Numbered from the stretch's first letter, positions 8,534-17,218 are shown. The stretch: DNA of 64,000 nucleotides from Immundisolibacter cernigliae (GCF_001697225.1 NZ_CP014671.1:2976001-3040000); one strand, 5' to 3'. Numbers and translations are program-made. The notes: generated from the sequence alone by a model not told the origin.

Positions 8534-8751
8534 ACCGTTTCTCCTCTCACGAGCACCGAACGATCGAGCCCGGACCAATCCGACCCGCCAGCCGGTCGCG
8601 GCGGGGAAGTCTACGGCTGATCCAACATCGGCGATGGCCAGGCATGGCTGCCGGCACCGGGCGGACTGGACTAACATGAACGGGCGTTTGGCAACTCGCG
8701 GTTGTGCCGGCATGCAAGAGGCCGCGCGCCGCAGCCCACGGAGGGGATGCA
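8534..8751. promoter_or_regulatory. divergent control region between AlkB-like and dioxygenase genes
   Basis: This 218-bp gap must hold both promoters. An imperfect dyad GGCAAC-tcgcg-GTTGTGCC at 8690-8708 is a candidate operator. TAACAT at 8672-8677 is a possible -10 for the plus-strand gene. Both are weak by eye. Confidence 0.3.
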
Positions 8752-10068
8752 ATGGCAAACAGCGGACTCGATCTGGCGGCGCTGGTCGACGAACAGCGCG
8801 GCCTGGTCAGCATGAAGGCCTACGCCGACCAGGACGTGTTCCGCATCGAGCAGGAGCGCGTTTTCGGTCGCGCCTGGCTGTACGTGGGGCACGAATCGGA
8901 AGTGCCGCGCAACGGCGACTACGTGACGCGCCAGATGAGCCAGGACCCGGTCATCCTGGTGCGCGACAACCACGGCAAGCTGCGCGTGTTCCTGAACATG
9001 TGCCCGCACCGGGGCGCGCTGATCCTGCGCAGCGAGGCCGGCAACGCGCCCAGTTACGTGTGCCCGTACCACGGCTGGACCTACGAGAACACCGGTCGGC
9101 TGCTGGCCACCTGCCACGCGGCGGGGCTCTACGAGGGCCTGGACACGCAGCACAAGCAGCGCCTGGTCGAGGCACGCGTGGACAGCTACGCCGGGCTGGT
9201 ATTCGCCACCTTCAACGAGGCGCTGGGCAGCCTGGGCGACTACTTGGGCGACGCGCGCTGGTACCTGGACCTGTACCACGCGCGCACGCCGGGCGGCATG
9301 GTGGTGCTCGGCCCGCCGCACAAGTGGGTGGTCAACGGCAACTGGAAACTGGGCGCCGCCAATTTCGGCGCCGATGGGCCGCACGCCACCAAGGTGCACG
9401 GGCCGATCTCACGCCTGTCCTTCGGCGACTTCGAAGGCGCGCAGGAGGCCCTGTTCCAGGCGCTCGAACACGGCCCGGCCATCGTCATGGGCAACGGTCA
9501 TAACGGCACCACCTCGCTGTCGCCGGAGCCGATTCCGGAATTCCTGGGCCGCCCGCCCGAGTGCGTGTCGCTGTACCACCAGGCGCTGTCGCCGGGGCAG
9601 GTGAAAATCGTGGCGCGCAATTTTGCCGGGGTGCAGACCATCTTCCCGAATTTCTCGTCCGTGGAAGGCCCCGGCCGCACCGATCTTGCCCAGCCGCCAG
9701 CCTGCTTTCTGAACATCCGCGTCTGGCAGCCGATCGCGCCCGACCGCACCGAAATCTGGGGCTGGTTCCTGGCCGAGAAAGAGGCCAGCGAGGAATGGAA
9801 GGCCATGACCATGCGCTCCGGCCTGCGCACGTTCAGTTTCGCCGGCACCTTCGACCAGGACGACGCCGAGGTGTGGGCGTCCATCGGCTGCGCCACGCGT
9901 GGCGCCGTGGCCCAGCGCGAGGCGGCCAGCTTCGAGATGGTCCAGCACTACCGGGGCCAGCTGGTCACGGACTATCCGGGGCCGGGCAAGGTCTACCCCA
10001 CCATCTGGTCGGAGGTCGGGGAGTTCGAAATCCTGCGGCACTGGTACCGCCTGATGAACACCGCCTGA
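8752..10068 (+). CDS. aromatic ring-hydroxylating dioxygenase, alpha subunit
   Basis: A 438-residue catalytic subunit of an alpha/beta ring-hydroxylating dioxygenase. The Rieske ligands are CPHRG (Cys84, His86) and CPYHGW (Cys104, His107). The catalytic iron ligands lie in NFGADGPHATKVH (Asp208, His211, His216). The usual family pattern is AE(N/Q)F..D.YH....H; here the Glu is Ala and D-x-Y-H is D-G-P-H, so the substrate pocket may be atypical. A GGAGGGG site precedes ATG 8752. An upstream ATG at 8704 would add 16 unlikely residues. The beta subunit follows after 14 bases. Ferredoxin and reductase are not in the window. Confidence 0.92.
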   Translation: MANSGLDLAALVDEQRGLVSMKAYADQDVFRIEQERVFGRAWLYVGHESEVPRNGDYVTRQMSQDPVILVRDNHGKLRVFLNMCPHRGALILRSEAGNAPSYVCPYHGWTYENTGRLLATCHAAGLYEGLDTQHKQRLVEARVDSYAGLVFATFNEALGSLGDYLGDARWYLDLYHARTPGGMVVLGPPHKWVVNGNWKLGAANFGADGPHATKVHGPISRLSFGDFEGAQEALFQALEHGPAIVMGNGHNGTTSLSPEPIPEFLGRPPECVSLYHQALSPGQVKIVARNFAGVQTIFPNFSSVEGPGRTDLAQPPACFLNIRVWQPIAPDRTEIWGWFLAEKEASEEWKAMTMRSGLRTFSFAGTFDQDDAEVWASIGCATRGAVAQREAASFEMVQHYRGQLVTDYPGPGKVYPTIWSEVGEFEILRHWYRLMNTA

Positions 10069-10082
10069 AGGAGGGCCGGCGC

Positions 10083-10613
10083 ATGGAAAAGCACGCCACC
10101 GGCGAGCCGGTCGACGACCGCGAATACCGCCAGATTCATGAGTTTCTGGACGACGAAGTGGAAGCCCTGGACAGCCGCGACTACGACGGCTGGCTGGCCA
10201 TGCTGACGCCGGACATCCGCTACGTGGCCCCGCCGCGCGGTTTTTACGAGCGCGGACGCGAACGGCGGATTGGTCTTGAAAATCCGTACCTGGACGAGAC
10301 CATCGGCAGCCTGCAGATCCGCATCAACCAGCAGAAAGAGGCCCTCAACACGGTGGCGGAAAACCCGTACACGTTCGTGCGCCGTTTCGTGACCAGCGTG
10401 CGGGCACGGCGCGGGCAGGTAGCCGGCGACTACCGCGTGGTCAGCAACGCCCTGGTGGTGCGCACGCGGCCCACCGACCAGGTGCCGCAACTGGTCAGCG
10501 CGCGCCGTGACGACGTACTGCGCCGCGTGGATGGCCAGCTCAAACTGGCTGCCCGCACCATCTACTTCGACCACAACGTGTTCCACACCGGGAACCTGGC
10601 GTTTTTTGTCTGA
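10083..10613 (+). CDS. aromatic ring-hydroxylating dioxygenase, beta subunit
   Basis: A 176-residue small subunit of the SnoaL-like/cystatin fold (residues about 15-170: FLDDEVEALDSRDYDGWLAM, then IRYVAPP, ending FDHNVFHTGNLAFFV). Beta subunits build the alpha3beta3 hexamer and tune substrate preference. The gene is 14 bases behind the alpha gene in the same direction, so it is co-transcribed. GGAGGGCC precedes the ATG. The length is normal for the family. Confidence 0.92.
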   Translation: MEKHATGEPVDDREYRQIHEFLDDEVEALDSRDYDGWLAMLTPDIRYVAPPRGFYERGRERRIGLENPYLDETIGSLQIRINQQKEALNTVAENPYTFVRRFVTSVRARRGQVAGDYRVVSNALVVRTRPTDQVPQLVSARRDDVLRRVDGQLKLAARTIYFDHNVFHTGNLAFFV

Positions 10614-10694
10614 GGCCACGGCGACCAAGTCGGAACCCGCCGTTTGGACTCGCGCCGCAGTTTGGGTCCGATTGGAAAGCGGTAAGCCGTAATC

Positions 10695-11075
10695 GGCCAT
10701 GCACTACTGGTAACTTCCAGCACCAGGCAGAAGGGCCGCCGAAGGTGCGGGCGCGGCCGCCGGCACCGGGATTGAGCGGCCACGGCGCCGCGGCGCATTC
10801 TTGCAATAGGCGCTGGCTGTGACCGTAGAGCACGGCTCGGGCGCCGGGCTAAGCGGCGCGCAGGCGAAGATGGCGGCGGGCGGCGTTCTGTGGGTGGCGG
10901 TGTTCCACCACCCGCGAGCCGCTGGGCGGGGGCACTTCCAGCAGGTCCGGCAGGGCGGCCAGATTGGCTGCAGCGCCCAGCCACTTGCCCGGTACGTCGT
11001 TGTTGCCGCGTACGGCAAGCACCCGTCCGGCCGCCACGGCGTCAGCCTGCGTCAGGAAAGCTGCCGGCCGGAGGC
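10695..11075 (-). pseudogene. YfcE/MJ0936-type metallophosphoesterase remnant
   Basis: Read on the minus strand this stretch encodes recognisable pieces of a small calcineurin-like phosphodiesterase: VLAVRGNND, then VVEHRHPQNAARRH, then VLYGHSQRLL, NPGAGGRARTFGGPS and, in a shifted frame, CLVLEV. The N-terminal metal-binding third is absent, an in-frame TAG stop sits at 10849-10851, the usual HGH is HRH, and a one-base shift occurs near 10730. The gene is therefore dead. It lies just downstream of the BLUF gene, whose 3' end probably marks where the N-terminus was lost. Confidence 0.78.
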
Positions 11076-11081
11076 CGCCCC

Positions 11082-11510
11082 TCAGCCCGTCCGCCCGACG
11101 ATCTGCGCCGTGGCCATCAGTTCCTCCAGCAGCGCCATGGCCGCGCAGCCGGGCGTGACGAACGGGTCCAGCTGCGGCTTCTCGGAGTACTTGAGCAGGA
11201 TCGACGGGTTGACCTTGTGCAGGTTGACCTGGCCCATGGTCCAGCCGGCGAAGCGGCGCTCGGTGATTTCCTGGTAGTGGAGCAGGGTGACCGGGTCGTG
11301 GCGGGCGTCGCGCACGATGCGGTTGTAGAGCGTGTTCACGGCCTCCCGGCCGCCCTCCAGTACCTGCATGTAAACGTCCCCGCCATGGCACAGGATGCCG
11401 GTAATGCCCAGGGCCGGGTTGTTGCGGCGGGATTCGGCCAGGATGGCGTCCAGGGTGTCCTGGGTCACCGGGCCGCTGGCGCGGCTGGCATAGAGCAATC
11501 GAACGAGCAT
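11082..11510 (-). CDS. BLUF-domain blue-light photoreceptor
   Basis: A 142-residue protein consisting of one BLUF domain and a short tail. Expected flavin-site residues are present: Tyr7 in LLYAS, Asn30/Asn31, Gln49 in YMQVLEGG, and the Trp90/Met92 segment FAGWTMG. BLUF proteins bind FAD and rearrange hydrogen bonding around Tyr and Gln under blue light. There is no fused output domain, so it must signal to a partner. It lies 13 bases downstream of folE on the same strand, so the two are likely co-transcribed. The roughly 45-residue tail (KVNPSILLKYSEK...) may be the partner-binding surface. Confidence 0.92.
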   Translation of the reverse strand: MLVRLLYASRASGPVTQDTLDAILAESRRNNPALGITGILCHGGDVYMQVLEGGREAVNTLYNRIVRDARHDPVTLLHYQEITERRFAGWTMGQVNLHKVNPSILLKYSEKPQLDPFVTPGCAAMALLEELMATAQIVGRTG

Positions 11511-11523
11511 GGTGAACCTCTGG

Positions 11524-12237
11524 TCAGGACCCGTTGCGGCGCAGCAGGGCCAGGAACTCGCGCCGCAGGCTGGCGTCGGTCAGGAATACCCCGCGCATGA
11601 CGCTGTTGATCATCTGTGAATCCGTGTCCTTGACGCCGCGCCACTGCATGCAGAAATGATCCGCCTCCATGACGATGGCCAGGCCGTCCGGCTGCATGCG
11701 CTCCTGCAGCAGGTCGGCCAGGCGCGTGACGGCCTCTTCCTGGATTTGCGGGCGGCTCATTACCCAGTCGGCCAGGCGCACGTACTTGGACAGGCCGATC
11801 AGATTGGAGTGTTCGTTCGGCATGATGCCGATCCACACTTTGCCGATGATCGGGCAAAGATGATGCGAGCAGGCGCTGCGGATGGTGATCGGCCCGACGA
11901 TCATCAGCTCGTTCAGGCGCTCAACGTTCGGGAACTCGGTCACATCCGGCGCCGCGCGGTAGCGGCCGCTGAAGACCTCATTCAGGTACATCTTGGCCAC
12001 CCGGCGGGCAGTCTCGCGCGTGTTGTGGTCGCTGTCGGTGTCGATCACCAGGCTGTGCAGCACCTGCGCCAGCTTGTCCTCGACCTCGGCCTGCAGCAGC
12101 TGCAACTCGCCCGGCTCGATGAAGGCGGCGATGTTGTCGTTGGCGTGAAAACGCACCCGAGCGCGTTCCAGGCGTTGGCGGATGCGGTCCGAAACCGACT
12201 GCGCGGCCGCGGCGGAAGGTGACTCTGGCTGATTCAT
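11524..12237 (-). CDS. folE: GTP cyclohydrolase I
   Basis: A 237-residue enzyme making 7,8-dihydroneopterin triphosphate from GTP, the first step of folate and pterin synthesis. The catalytic zinc ligands are visible as CSHHLCP and the later Cys of FCMQWRGV. The QEEAVTRLADLL segment and GLAIVMEADHFC are typical of FolE. ATG 12237 gives MNQPESPS; upstream frame continuation runs into arfB antisense and was rejected. The gene precedes the BLUF gene by 13 bases in an apparent operon. Confidence 0.93.
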   Translation of the reverse strand: MNQPESPSAAAAQSVSDRIRQRLERARVRFHANDNIAAFIEPGELQLLQAEVEDKLAQVLHSLVIDTDSDHNTRETARRVAKMYLNEVFSGRYRAAPDVTEFPNVERLNELMIVGPITIRSACSHHLCPIIGKVWIGIMPNEHSNLIGLSKYVRLADWVMSRPQIQEEAVTRLADLLQERMQPDGLAIVMEADHFCMQWRGVKDTDSQMINSVMRGVFLTDASLRREFLALLRRNGS

Positions 12238-12348
12238 TGGGGGAACCGGGGCGATGACCTGATGCGGCGATGCTAAACCGAATCGCCGGCACCGACGCAC
12301 TGCGCCGGCAAGGCAAAATGGCTCTTGCCCAGCCGACCGAGCCTTCCC

Positions 12349-12756
12349 ATGGACCTCACGCCCGATCCGCGCGACCTCGAATTCCAGTTCATCCGCGCCA
12401 GCGGTCCCGGCGGGCAGAACGTGAACAAGGTGTCCAGCGCCGTGCAGCTGCGCTTCAACACGCGCGGCTTTACCGAGCTGCCGGATGCCGTGCGCGAGCG
12501 CCTGACGCGCCTGGCCGGGCGGCGGCTGACGGCCGACGGGGTGCTGATTCTCGAAGCCCAGCGCTTTCGCACCCAGGAGCGCAACCGCGCCGATGCGTTG
12601 GCGCGCCTGGCTGCGCTGCTGGATGCGGCTGCGACTGCGCCCAAGCCGCGGCGCTCGACGAAGCCGTCGCGCGCCCAGCGCGAGCGACGCCTGGAAAGCA
12701 AGCAGCACCAGGGCGCCGCCAAGTTGCGACGCCGCCGGCCTGACCTTAACGAGTGA
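12349..12756 (+). CDS. arfB: ArfB/YaeJ-type alternative ribosome-rescue peptidyl-tRNA hydrolase
   Basis: A 135-residue protein with the release-factor catalytic motif GPGGQNVNKV near residue 20, in an RF-1 domain lacking codon-recognition domains. It ends in a long basic tail (about residues 100-135: PKPRRSTKPSRAQRERRLESK...) that in ArfB enters the mRNA channel of stalled ribosomes. This architecture separates ArfB from true release factors. It is divergent from folE. The trans-translation genes smpB and ssrA are also in this window, so this cell would have both rescue routes. Confidence 0.92.
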   Translation: MDLTPDPRDLEFQFIRASGPGGQNVNKVSSAVQLRFNTRGFTELPDAVRERLTRLAGRRLTADGVLILEAQRFRTQERNRADALARLAALLDAAATAPKPRRSTKPSRAQRERRLESKQHQGAAKLRRRRPDLNE

Positions 12757-12857
12757 CCGGTTACGCGGCCGTTTGTGAGAACATTTGCTGCCAGTCCCGC
12801 CCCGTCTTGCGAGCCGTCGATTCCATTGGCGCTTTCGGCGGCGCGGGGACGCACGTC

Positions 12858-12886
12858 GCGATCAATGGCTGCAAGCCATCGATCGC
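12858..12886. repeat. hairpin downstream of arfB
   Basis: GCGATCAATGGCT-gca-AGCCATCGATCGC pairs at 12 of 13 positions with a 3-nt loop. There is no U tract on either side. It stands immediately before the larger REP-like palindrome and together they form a BIME-like block. The rest of 12757-13060 holds only these repeats and the thiolase ribosome-binding site. Confidence 0.55.
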
Positions 12887-12895
12887 GTAAGCCAC

Positions 12896-12969
12896 CGGAA
12901 AACCGTGGGAGCCCGGCTGTGCCGGGCGATGATCGCGCAGCGAAGCTGCGCTCCACAAGGTTTTTCCGG
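12896..12969. repeat. REP-like composite palindrome, copy 1
   Basis: Nested symmetry is visible. The outer arms are CCGGAAAACC / GGTTTTTCCGG, the next are GTGGGAGC / GCTCCAC, and inside are two small hairpins CCCGGC-tgt-GCCGGG and CGCAGC-gaa-GCTGCG. This is the architecture of REP elements of the GTGGGAGC type in gammaproteobacteria. Related cores occur at 19791-19822 and, inverted, at 49405-49450. Confidence 0.7.
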
Positions 12970-13060
12970 CGGCGGGTGCTGAGAAGTCCAGGCCTGCCCC
13001 GGTGGAAACCGGGGATGGGTTTGTTCAGCGCTCCCATATCGCCCCGCGAGGAGACCTGCC

Positions 13061-14269
13061 ATGCCGGAAGCCTTTATCTACGACGCCGTGCGCACGCCGC
13101 GCGGGCGCGGCAAACCCGACGGTGCGCTGCACCAGGTGCCGCCGATCCGCCTCGCCACCACGGTGCTGAACGCCCTGCGCGAGCGCCTGCAGCTGGACAC
13201 CGCCAACATCGACGACGTGATCCTGGGCGTGGTCAGCCCGGTCGGCGAGCAGGGCTCGAACATCGCCCGCGTGGCGGCCATCGACGCCGGCTATGCCGAA
13301 ACGGTGGCCGGCGTGCAGGTCAACCGCTTCTGCGCCTCCGGTCTGGAAGCGGTCAACATGGCTGCCGGGCAGGTCATGGCCGGCCAGTCGGACCTGGTAG
13401 TCGGCGGCGGCGTGGAATCCATGTCGCGCATCCCGATGTCGTCGGCCGGCGGTGCCTGGTATGCCGACCCGCAGGTGGCCTTCCACAGCCATTATGTGCC
13501 GCAGGGCATCTCGGCCGACCTGATCGCCAGCCTCTACGGCTACTCGCGCGCCGACGTGGACCGCTTTGCCGTGCAGTCGCAGACGCGCGCCGCGCAGGCC
13601 TGGGAAGAAAAGCGCTTCGCCCGCTCGGTGACGCCGGTGTACGCGGTCGATGGCGTGGCGCTGCTGGATCACGACGAACACCGGCGGCCGGGCACCAGCG
13701 TGGAGAGCCTGGGCAAGCTGCCGGCCTCGTTCGAGAAACTCGGCGCCGATTACGGCTTCGACGCGGTAGCGCTGCAGCGCTATCCGGAACTCGAACGTAT
13801 CGAGCACGTACACCACGCCGGCAACTCGTCCGGCATCGTCGACGGCGCCGCGGCGGTGCTGGTCGGCAGCAAGGAAATCGGCGAGCGCCTTGGCCTGAAG
13901 CCGCGCGCGCGCATCCGGGGCTTCGCCTCCATCGGCAGCGAGCCGACCATCATGCTGACCGGCCCGGCGCCGGCCACGCAAAAGGCGCTCAAGCGCGCCG
14001 GCATGAGCCCGGCCGACATCGACCTGTACGAGGTCAACGAGGCCTTCGCGGCGGTGGTGCTGCGCTTCGCCGACGTGGTTGGCGTGCCGATGGACAAGAT
14101 CAACGTCAACGGCGGCGCCATTGCGCTGGGCCACCCGCTGGGCGCCACCGGCGCCATCCTGATCGCCACCGTGCTCGACGAACTCGAACGGCGCAATCTG
14201 GGCACGGGTCTGGTGACGCTGTGCATCGGTGCCGGCATGGGCACCGCCACCATCATCGAACGGCTGTAA
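13061..14269 (+). CDS. acetyl-CoA C-acyltransferase (thiolase)
   Basis: A 402-residue degradative-type thiolase cleaving 3-ketoacyl-CoA with CoA. The nucleophile Cys91 sits in NRFCASGLEAV. NEAFAAV, the catalytic His in GHPLGATG, and the second Cys in LCIGAGMG are all present. GAGGAGACC precedes the ATG. It is followed 10 bases later by the FadB-like fusion gene, giving a beta-oxidation operon. The insert near residues 125-145 is short, so specificity cannot be read from the sequence. FadA, PaaJ or PimB-like roles are all possible. Confidence 0.93.
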   Translation: MPEAFIYDAVRTPRGRGKPDGALHQVPPIRLATTVLNALRERLQLDTANIDDVILGVVSPVGEQGSNIARVAAIDAGYAETVAGVQVNRFCASGLEAVNMAAGQVMAGQSDLVVGGGVESMSRIPMSSAGGAWYADPQVAFHSHYVPQGISADLIASLYGYSRADVDRFAVQSQTRAAQAWEEKRFARSVTPVYAVDGVALLDHDEHRRPGTSVESLGKLPASFEKLGADYGFDAVALQRYPELERIEHVHHAGNSSGIVDGAAAVLVGSKEIGERLGLKPRARIRGFASIGSEPTIMLTGPAPATQKALKRAGMSPADIDLYEVNEAFAAVVLRFADVVGVPMDKINVNGGAIALGHPLGATGAILIATVLDELERRNLGTGLVTLCIGAGMGTATIIERL

Positions 14270-14279
14270 GGAGAGCGCG

Positions 14280-16406
14280 ATGATCGACTACCGCGTGGAC
14301 GGCGACGGCATCGCCGTCGTCACCTGGAACGTTCCCGGCTCGCCGGTGAATACCCTCAACGATGCCGCGACGACTGCCTACGTGGCGGCCGTGGACAAGG
14401 CGCTGGCCGATCCGGCCGTCAAGGGCATCGTCGTCACCAGCGCCAAGAGCGACTTCATCGCCGGCGCCGACATCAATGACTTCCTGGCCGACCGCAGCGT
14501 GGCGGGACTCGAAGCCGGCAGCCGCGCCATCAACCGCGTGTTTCGGCGCCTGGAGACGGCCGGCAAGCCGATGGTCGCGGCCATCAACGGCACGGCGCTG
14601 GGCGGCGGCCTGGAACTGGCGCTGGCCTGCCACTACCGCATCGCCGCCGACAGCCCTAAAACCCGCATCGGCCTGCCGGAAGTCACGCTGGGCATATTGC
14701 CGGGTGCCGGTGGCACGCAGCGCCTGCCGCGGCTGATCGGCGTGCGCGCGGCGGTGCCGCTGCTGGTGGAAGGCACGCGCCTGCCGGTGGCCGATGCGCT
14801 CAAGCTGGGCATCCTCCATGCCGTGGTGCCGGCCGCTGAGTTGCTGCACAAGGCCAAGGCCTGGATTCTGGCCGGCGGCAAGGCCGAACAGCCCTGGGAT
14901 CGCAAGGGCTTTCGGGTGCCCGGCGGCAACCCCGGCGATCCGGGCGTGCAGGAATTCCTGTCGGTGGTCATCGCCAAGGTGCACGAGCGCACCGCCGGCA
15001 ACTACCCGGCGCCGATCAACATCCTGTCGTGCGTATACGAGGGCATGTCCTCGCCGATCGAAGTCGGCACCGACATCGAGAGCCGCTACTTCGGCGTGAC
15101 GGCCGCGACGGTGCAGGCGGAAAACCTGATCCGCAGCGGCTTCCTGGCCCTGAACGACGCCCGCAAGCTCAAGCGCCGTCCGGCCGGCGTGCCCAAGGCC
15201 GAATTCCGCAAGGTCGGCGTGCTGGGCGCCGGCCTGATGGGCAGCGGCATCGCCTACGCCTGTGCCAAGGCGGGCCTGGACACCGTGCTGCTGGACCGCG
15301 AACCGGCAATGGCCGAGCGCGGCAAGGTGCACAGCGACAAGCTGCTGACGCGCGAGGTCGAGCGCGGCAAGCTGGATGCCGCCGGCCGTGAGGCGACGCT
15401 GGCCCGCATCACGCCGACTGTCGATTACGCGGCGCTGACTGGCTGTGACATCGTCATCGAGGCGGTGTTCGAACAGCGCGACATCAAGGCCGAGGCCACG
15501 CACCGCACCGCCGAGGCGACCGGCCCCGACATCCTGTTCGCGTCCAATACATCCACGCTGCCGATCTCCGGGCTGGCCGAGCACTGGCCGCGGCCGGACA
15601 ACTTCATCGGCCTGCATTTCTTCTCGCCGGTGCACCGCATGGCGCTGGTCGAGGTCATCCGTGGCCGGCAGACCTCCGAAACCTGCCTGGCGCAGGCGCT
15701 CGATTTCGTGGCGCGCATCGGCAAGACGCCGGTGGTGGTCAACGACAGCCGCGGCTTTTTCACCAGCCGGGTGTTTGCGACCTATTTCGAGGAAGGCATG
15801 GCCCTGCTGGCCGAGGGCGTGAACCCGGCACTGATCGAAAACGCCGGCCGCCAGACCGGCATGCCGCTCGGTCCGCTGGCGGTGGCCGACGAGGTGGCGC
15901 TGGACCTGGTGCACAAGATCATCGTGCAGACGCGCGCCGATCTTGGGCCGAGCTACACGCCGCCGGTGTCGGCGCCGGTGATCGAGTTGTTCGTGGAAAA
16001 ACTCGGCCGGGTCGGCAAGAAGGCCGGCAAGGGCTTTTACGACTATGCGGACGGTCAGCGGCGCCTGTGGCCGGGTCTGGCCGAGCATTTCCCGCGCGCC
16101 GCCCGGCAGCCGGACGTGGGCAGCGTGAAGCGGCGCCTGCTGCACATCCAGTCCGTGGAGGCCGCGCGCTGTCTGGCCGAAGGCGTAGTGGAGAGCACGA
16201 CCGACGCCGACGTGGCGTCGCTGCTGGGCTGGGGTTTCCCGGCCTGGGCCGGCGGCGTGCTGTCGTACGTGGACACGATCGGCGTGGACCGCTTCGTGGC
16301 CGAGTGCGAGGCGCTGGCGGCCAGCGTCGGGCCGCGTTACGCACCGCCGGACATTCTCAAGCGCCTGGTCGGAACCGGCACGCAGCTGCGCGCCGCCGGC
16401 CGCTGA
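14280..16406 (+). CDS. bifunctional enoyl-CoA hydratase / 3-hydroxyacyl-CoA dehydrogenase (FadB/FadJ-like)
   Basis: A 708-residue fusion enzyme. The crotonase domain (about residues 1-190) shows FIAGADI and GTALGGGLELALACHYRIA. The dehydrogenase NAD-binding domain starts near residue 310 (VGVLGAGLMGSGIA), followed by NFIGLHFFSPVHRM and the two C-terminal 3HCDH domains (about 490-700). It hydrates enoyl-CoA and oxidises the 3-hydroxyacyl-CoA. An AGGAGAG site precedes ATG 14280. It sits between the thiolase and the BadI-like gene, completing a beta-oxidation set. Confidence 0.93.
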   Translation: MIDYRVDGDGIAVVTWNVPGSPVNTLNDAATTAYVAAVDKALADPAVKGIVVTSAKSDFIAGADINDFLADRSVAGLEAGSRAINRVFRRLETAGKPMVAAINGTALGGGLELALACHYRIAADSPKTRIGLPEVTLGILPGAGGTQRLPRLIGVRAAVPLLVEGTRLPVADALKLGILHAVVPAAELLHKAKAWILAGGKAEQPWDRKGFRVPGGNPGDPGVQEFLSVVIAKVHERTAGNYPAPINILSCVYEGMSSPIEVGTDIESRYFGVTAATVQAENLIRSGFLALNDARKLKRRPAGVPKAEFRKVGVLGAGLMGSGIAYACAKAGLDTVLLDREPAMAERGKVHSDKLLTREVERGKLDAAGREATLARITPTVDYAALTGCDIVIEAVFEQRDIKAEATHRTAEATGPDILFASNTSTLPISGLAEHWPRPDNFIGLHFFSPVHRMALVEVIRGRQTSETCLAQALDFVARIGKTPVVVNDSRGFFTSRVFATYFEEGMALLAEGVNPALIENAGRQTGMPLGPLAVADEVALDLVHKIIVQTRADLGPSYTPPVSAPVIELFVEKLGRVGKKAGKGFYDYADGQRRLWPGLAEHFPRAARQPDVGSVKRRLLHIQSVEAARCLAEGVVESTTDADVASLLGWGFPAWAGGVLSYVDTIGVDRFVAECEALAASVGPRYAPPDILKRLVGTGTQLRAAGR

Positions 16407-16432
16407 ATTCACCCCTCATCAGGAACCATTTC

Positions 16433-17218
16433 GTGGACTACCAAGACCTTCTTTACGTCGAACAGGACGGCGTCGCCACCATCACCATCAACCGGCCGGA
16501 GGTCTACAACGCCTTTCGCGCCCAGACCGTGGAAGAGCTCATCCACGCCTTCCAGCGCGCCGGCTGGAACCCGGACATCGGCGTCATCGTGCTGACCGGC
16601 GCTGGCGACAAGGCGTTCTGCACCGGCGGCGACCAGAAATCCCATGCCGGCAGCTACGGCGGGCGCGGCACCATCGGCCTGCCGGTCGAGGAGCTGCACA
16701 CCGTCATCCGCGACGTGCCCAAGCCGGTCATCGCCCGCGTGCAGGGCTTCGCCATCGGCGGCGGCAACGTGCTGGCGCTGCTGTGCGACCTGACCATCGC
16801 CTCGGACAAGGCCCAGTTCGGCCAGGTCGGCCCCAAGATGGGCTCGGTCGATCCAGGCTACGGCACCGCCTATCTGGCGCGCGCCGTCGGCGAGAAGAAG
16901 GCGCGCGAGATCTGGTACCTGTGCCGCCGCTACAAGGCCGACGAGGCCGAGCGCATGGGCTTAGTCAACAAGGTGGTGCCGCACGAGGAACTGGACGCCG
17001 AAGTGGCCGCCTGGTGCGCCGAGATCATGGCCAAGAGCCCGACCGCGCTGGCCATCGCCAAGCGTTCCTTCAACGCCGACAGCGAGCACATTCGCGGTCA
17101 GGCATCCATGGGCCTGCAGGCGCTGGCGCTGTACTACGAGACCGACGAATCGAAGGAAGGCGTGCGCGCCTTCAACGAAAAACGTCCGGCCGAGTTTCGC
17201 AAGTTCCACAAGAAATGA
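16433..17218 (+). CDS. badI: BadI-like 2-ketocyclohexanecarboxyl-CoA hydrolase (crotonase family)
   Basis: A 261-residue crotonase-fold protein starting with GTG (VDYQDLLYVEQDGVATI). It carries long stretches typical of BadI from Rhodopseudomonas: FCTGGDQKSH, VGLP-type EELHTVIRDVPKPVIARVQG, FGQVGPKMGSVDPGYGTAYLAR, GEKKAREIW and the C-terminal YETDESKEGVRAF. BadI opens the cyclohexane ring of 2-ketocyclohexanecarboxyl-CoA to pimeloyl-CoA. MenB (naphthoate synthase) is the nearest alternative. The neighbours (thiolase, FadB-like) fit ring opening followed by beta-oxidation. An AGGAA site lies 9-13 bases upstream of GTG. Confidence 0.82.
   Translation: MDYQDLLYVEQDGVATITINRPEVYNAFRAQTVEELIHAFQRAGWNPDIGVIVLTGAGDKAFCTGGDQKSHAGSYGGRGTIGLPVEELHTVIRDVPKPVIARVQGFAIGGGNVLALLCDLTIASDKAQFGQVGPKMGSVDPGYGTAYLARAVGEKKAREIWYLCRRYKADEAERMGLVNKVVPHEELDAEVAAWCAEIMAKSPTALAIAKRSFNADSEHIRGQASMGLQALALYYETDESKEGVRAFNEKRPAEFRKFHKK

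Noticed and set aside
14253-16412. 719-codon minus-strand open frame
   Set aside because: Exact shadow of the FadB-like gene; no motif or ribosome site.
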